A stretch of 7,138 nt of DNA from PVC group bacterium (GTDB taxonomy: Bacteria; Verrucomicrobiota; Kiritimatiellia; CAIKKV01; PXCX01): NCBI GenBank assembly GCA_003565195.1, contig PXCX01000202.1:1-7138 (forward strand), written 5' to 3'. The notes under the pieces are model-generated. The model was given only the letters and a program-made list of their open reading frames with translations. It was not told the origin of the DNA and did not search any database. The position numbers and the translations under genes were made by a program. Positions 5,224 to 7,138 of this stretch are shown here, in pieces (position 1 is the stretch's first letter; the number at the start of each line of letters is the position of its first letter).

Positions 5224-6678
5224 TCAAGATGCTGGCCGATTATAAAGGCCTTTGAGCAGAACATTAATGACGTCTTCAGCGCCGTACTCGGGTTGGTCCG
5301 GTGTACAGAAACGGCCGATTTTATGCCAGTCGTCGCCAAGTGTAACCAGATATTTTTCACGGCTTCCGTTGGTTAATAATTGCGGCATATCGATGTTGGC
5401 AATCAGGGCGTTGCAAAGACATTTGCGCGCAACTGTATTCTCTATTTTTCCGCCCTTGGCGATAAAGGCTTGTTCCGGCTCGGCCGGACAACGATAGCCG
5501 ATCCGGCCGTTGGGTTTCAGATAGGCTTCCCGCAGAAAACCGAGATCACAAGTGCGGCGCCGGCAATCGTAAACCACTCTTTCCGATAGCGAACCTTCAA
5601 GGGCGACCACCTTGAACGGGAATCCGGTGGGTGAGGCCACCGGATCGGTGAACACATGAGATGACCCTGTCAATGCTTTCTTGATCAGCTCCTTGCGCAC
5701 GGCCGGCGCAAGACACGATTCGCGGCACAATGCAAAGGCGGTGCCGACCTGGATTCCGGCTGCGCCCATGTCCAGGGCGGCACGCAAACCTTCCGGCGAT
5801 CCGTAAGAGCCCGCCATCCAGAACGGAAGTCCCAGACTGCGTATGATTTTCACACCAGTGACATCGCGGGGACCGTAGACCGGCTGCCCGTCGGCCGTCA
5901 GTTGCGAGGCGCCGCGTGGCGGCGCGTTATGGCCGCCGGCCAAATTCCCCTCAATAATAAAACCATCCAATTTTCCATTGGTCTTACGGTACAACACTTT
6001 GGCCAAGGTTTCCGATGAGATAATCGGAAGAAAAGCAGGCTTCGTTAACGCTGGCGGCGCCGTGCCATTGGGTTCCAGAAATTCGGAGGGATCGAATTGC
6101 AAGCGAAAACTGCGATCATCACCGGCGCCGGCGACATTAACGGCGTACGACGCAGCATGGTTTTCCGACAGCGCTTCGATGGCGGCCGGGATTTCAATCG
6201 GGATTCCGGCGCCCATAATGATCACGGAGACACCCGCCAACATCGCGCCATAGATGGATGCCAGATGCGGATACTGGATTTTTTCCAGATAATTGATGCC
6301 CACCGGATGATCGTGGCCTTCACGCGCCAGGAAAACCTCGACAAAGTTACCGGCAATACACATCTCATGCGCATCCCGGTTGCCCTCAATGGTATGCATC
6401 CCGCGCGTACGATATGGCTTCTCCGGCGGTTTGCCGCCCGGAATATAATAATTGTCAAGAATCCGTTGCGCCATCGTTTGCAGAGGAAACTGATCCAAAG
6501 CGCGCCGGATTTGTCCGTCAGGATCGCCGTTCTGTAAACGACGCGCCAGAATTTCATCCAGCGCGGTTCCGGCGACGACTCCCAGTTGGCCAAGTTTGGA
6601 AACGGTTTGCGCCAGAAACCAGCCGGATACGCCAGCGCCCATTCCTCCCTGGATTATCATCGGGATTTTGACGGACAT
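5224..6678 (-). CDS. Nitronate monooxygenase-like FMN protein with cysteine-rich C-terminal extension
   Basis: A 484-residue protein of the 2-nitropropane dioxygenase/FabK/PfaD superfamily. The FMN-binding start PMIIQGGMGAGVSGWFLA (6-23), the motif EGNLAGGHNAP (243-253) with a candidate catalytic H250, and the phosphate-binding segment GIQVGTAFALCRES (308-321) are present in order. The family core usually ends soon after this; here about 115 further residues carry C372, C377, C397, C420 and C422, spaced C-x4-C-x19-C-x22-C-x-C, plus C458. Typical enzymes oxidise alkyl nitronates, while FabK/PfaD members are NAD(P)H-dependent enoyl reductases, so the name does not fix the reaction. No signal peptide or membrane segment. 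AGGAGAG (6686-6692) is 7 nt before the ATG. It follows the ABC exporter by 45 bp and leads the isomerase-like and URO-D-like genes. Confidence 0.85.
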   Translation of the reverse strand: MSVKIPMIIQGGMGAGVSGWFLAQTVSKLGQLGVVAGTALDEILARRLQNGDPDGQIRRALDQFPLQTMAQRILDNYYIPGGKPPEKPYRTRGMHTIEGNRDAHEMCIAGNFVEVFLAREGHDHPVGINYLEKIQYPHLASIYGAMLAGVSVIIMGAGIPIEIPAAIEALSENHAASYAVNVAGAGDDRSFRLQFDPSEFLEPNGTAPPALTKPAFLPIISSETLAKVLYRKTNGKLDGFIIEGNLAGGHNAPPRGASQLTADGQPVYGPRDVTGVKIIRSLGLPFWMAGSYGSPEGLRAALDMGAAGIQVGTAFALCRESCLAPAVRKELIKKALTGSSHVFTDPVASPTGFPFKVVALEGSLSERVVYDCRRRTCDLGFLREAYLKPNGRIGYRCPAEPEQAFIAKGGKIENTVARKCLCNALIANIDMPQLLTNGSREKYLVTLGDDWHKIGRFCTPDQPEYGAEDVINVLLKGLYNRPAS

Positions 6679-6723
6679 ACAACATCTCTCCTGAACGTGG
6701 TTTTTAGCCTCGTTGACCAGACA

Positions 6724-7138
6724 TTATAACAGAACCGGCGCGGGTGACAAGCCCCGCAGCAAATCAACCAAATGACGGTAATACGGGTTTCGCGACATTA
6801 ATTCCGCATGGGTTCCCTGTGCCGATATGCGTCCATCCTGCATGACGATGATGCGGTCGGCATCACGAATGGTGGAAAGACGATGCGCGATCGCGATGGT
6901 GGTTTGGTGGCGGATCAGGCGCCGTAACGCCTGTTGGATCAAGGTTTCGGTATAAGTATCGACATTGGCGGTCGCTTCGTCGAGGATCATGACGATATCC
7001 GGTTTCTGCGCGAGCGCCCGTGCCATGGCCAGCAATTGTTTTTCGCCGCTGGAGACGGCGCTTCCCCGGTTGCTTAGTTCCGTATCATAGGCCAGCGGTA
7101 ACCGTTCGATAAAACGATGCGCATTCACATGACGCGCC
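6724..7138 (-). CDS. ABC exporter ATPase, C-terminal fragment (MdlB/YheH-like half-transporter)
   Basis: The frame is open through the right edge; only about the last 137 residues are present, so the membrane domain and Walker A lie outside. The upstream edge reads A-R-H-V-N-A-H-R-F-I-E-R-L-P; the GTG at 7126-7128 is an internal valine codon, not a start. Visible motifs are the signature region SSGEKQ (7036-7053, in place of the canonical SGGQ), Walker B IVMILDEAT, the D-loop ANVD, and the H-loop AHRLST with its switch histidine. The order and wording VNAHRFIERLP and then ADRIIVMQDGRISAQGTHAEL are typical of the second subunit of heterodimeric multidrug or lipid exporters. It acts at the inner membrane. 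No terminator is visible in the 45 bp before the NMO-like gene, so read-through is possible, but a functional link is not implied. Confidence 0.9.
   Translation of the reverse strand, partial: ARHVNAHRFIERLPLAYDTELSNRGSAVSSGEKQLLAMARALAQKPDIVMILDEATANVDTYTETLIQQALRRLIRHQTTIAIAHRLSTIRDADRIIVMQDGRISAQGTHAELMSRNPYYRHLVDLLRGLSPAPVLL

Noticed and set aside
1089..6140. Frequent GCCGGCG/GGCGCC words on both strands as a possible repeat element
   Set aside because: They fall in different codon frames within ordinary genes with no regular spacing, so Ala/Gly-rich codon use in GC-biased DNA explains them.
6097..6537. 146-residue plus-strand reading frame opposite the NMO-like gene
   Set aside because: Antisense to a clear coding region and without domain features.

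Overview
The window is dense bacterial protein-coding DNA, moderately GC-rich by eye. It has Shine-Dalgarno sites before most genes and short overlaps or gaps between co-directional genes. I see no tRNA, rRNA, insertion sequence, integrase, phage gene or CRISPR array. The gene types (a URO-D-like TIM barrel, a sugar isomerase-like TIM barrel, a fumarate-reductase-type flavoprotein, an SDR, a nitronate monooxygenase-like protein) are common in environmental or gut bacteria such as Planctomycetes, Lentisphaerae and Firmicutes. I cannot fix the phylum from sequence alone, and a PVC-type bacterium is only a guess.

Layout: (1) Positions 1-250, minus strand: the first 83 codons of a GT39-like membrane glycosyltransferase that runs off the left edge. 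(2) Positions 251-532: a divergent regulatory region. It holds a candidate plus-strand promoter for the flavoprotein gene, a candidate minus-strand promoter for the glycosyltransferase gene, and a convincing rho-independent terminator on the minus strand that follows no visible gene. (3) Positions 533-3305, plus strand: a two-gene unit of a 665-aa flavoprotein and a 263-aa short-chain dehydrogenase, overlapping by 17 bp. (4) Positions 3306-3354: a 49-bp convergent spacer with an imperfect 15/14-bp tandem repeat. (5) Positions 3355-7138, minus strand, in transcription order: the C-terminal end of an ABC exporter ATPase (partial), a nitronate monooxygenase-like flavoprotein with a cysteine-rich C-terminal extension, a sugar isomerase-type TIM barrel, and a URO-D/MtaA-like protein. 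Gaps are 45 bp, 28 bp and a 4-bp ATGA overlap.

How the genes may work together: the flavoprotein and SDR are tightly coupled and probably act on the same small-molecule pathway. The facing minus-strand trio (NMO-like, isomerase-like, URO-D-like) looks like a second, probably related, metabolic unit. Together they encode two flavin enzymes, one NAD(P) enzyme and two TIM barrels with possible metal sites. The substrate cannot be read from the sequence. Several active sites differ from the textbook family members: the flavoprotein lacks the FrdA-type substrate and covalent-FAD histidines, and the URO-D homologue lacks an MtaA-like C-terminal zinc cysteine. I regard the window as an uncharacterised metabolic cluster rather than a defence or mobile system.
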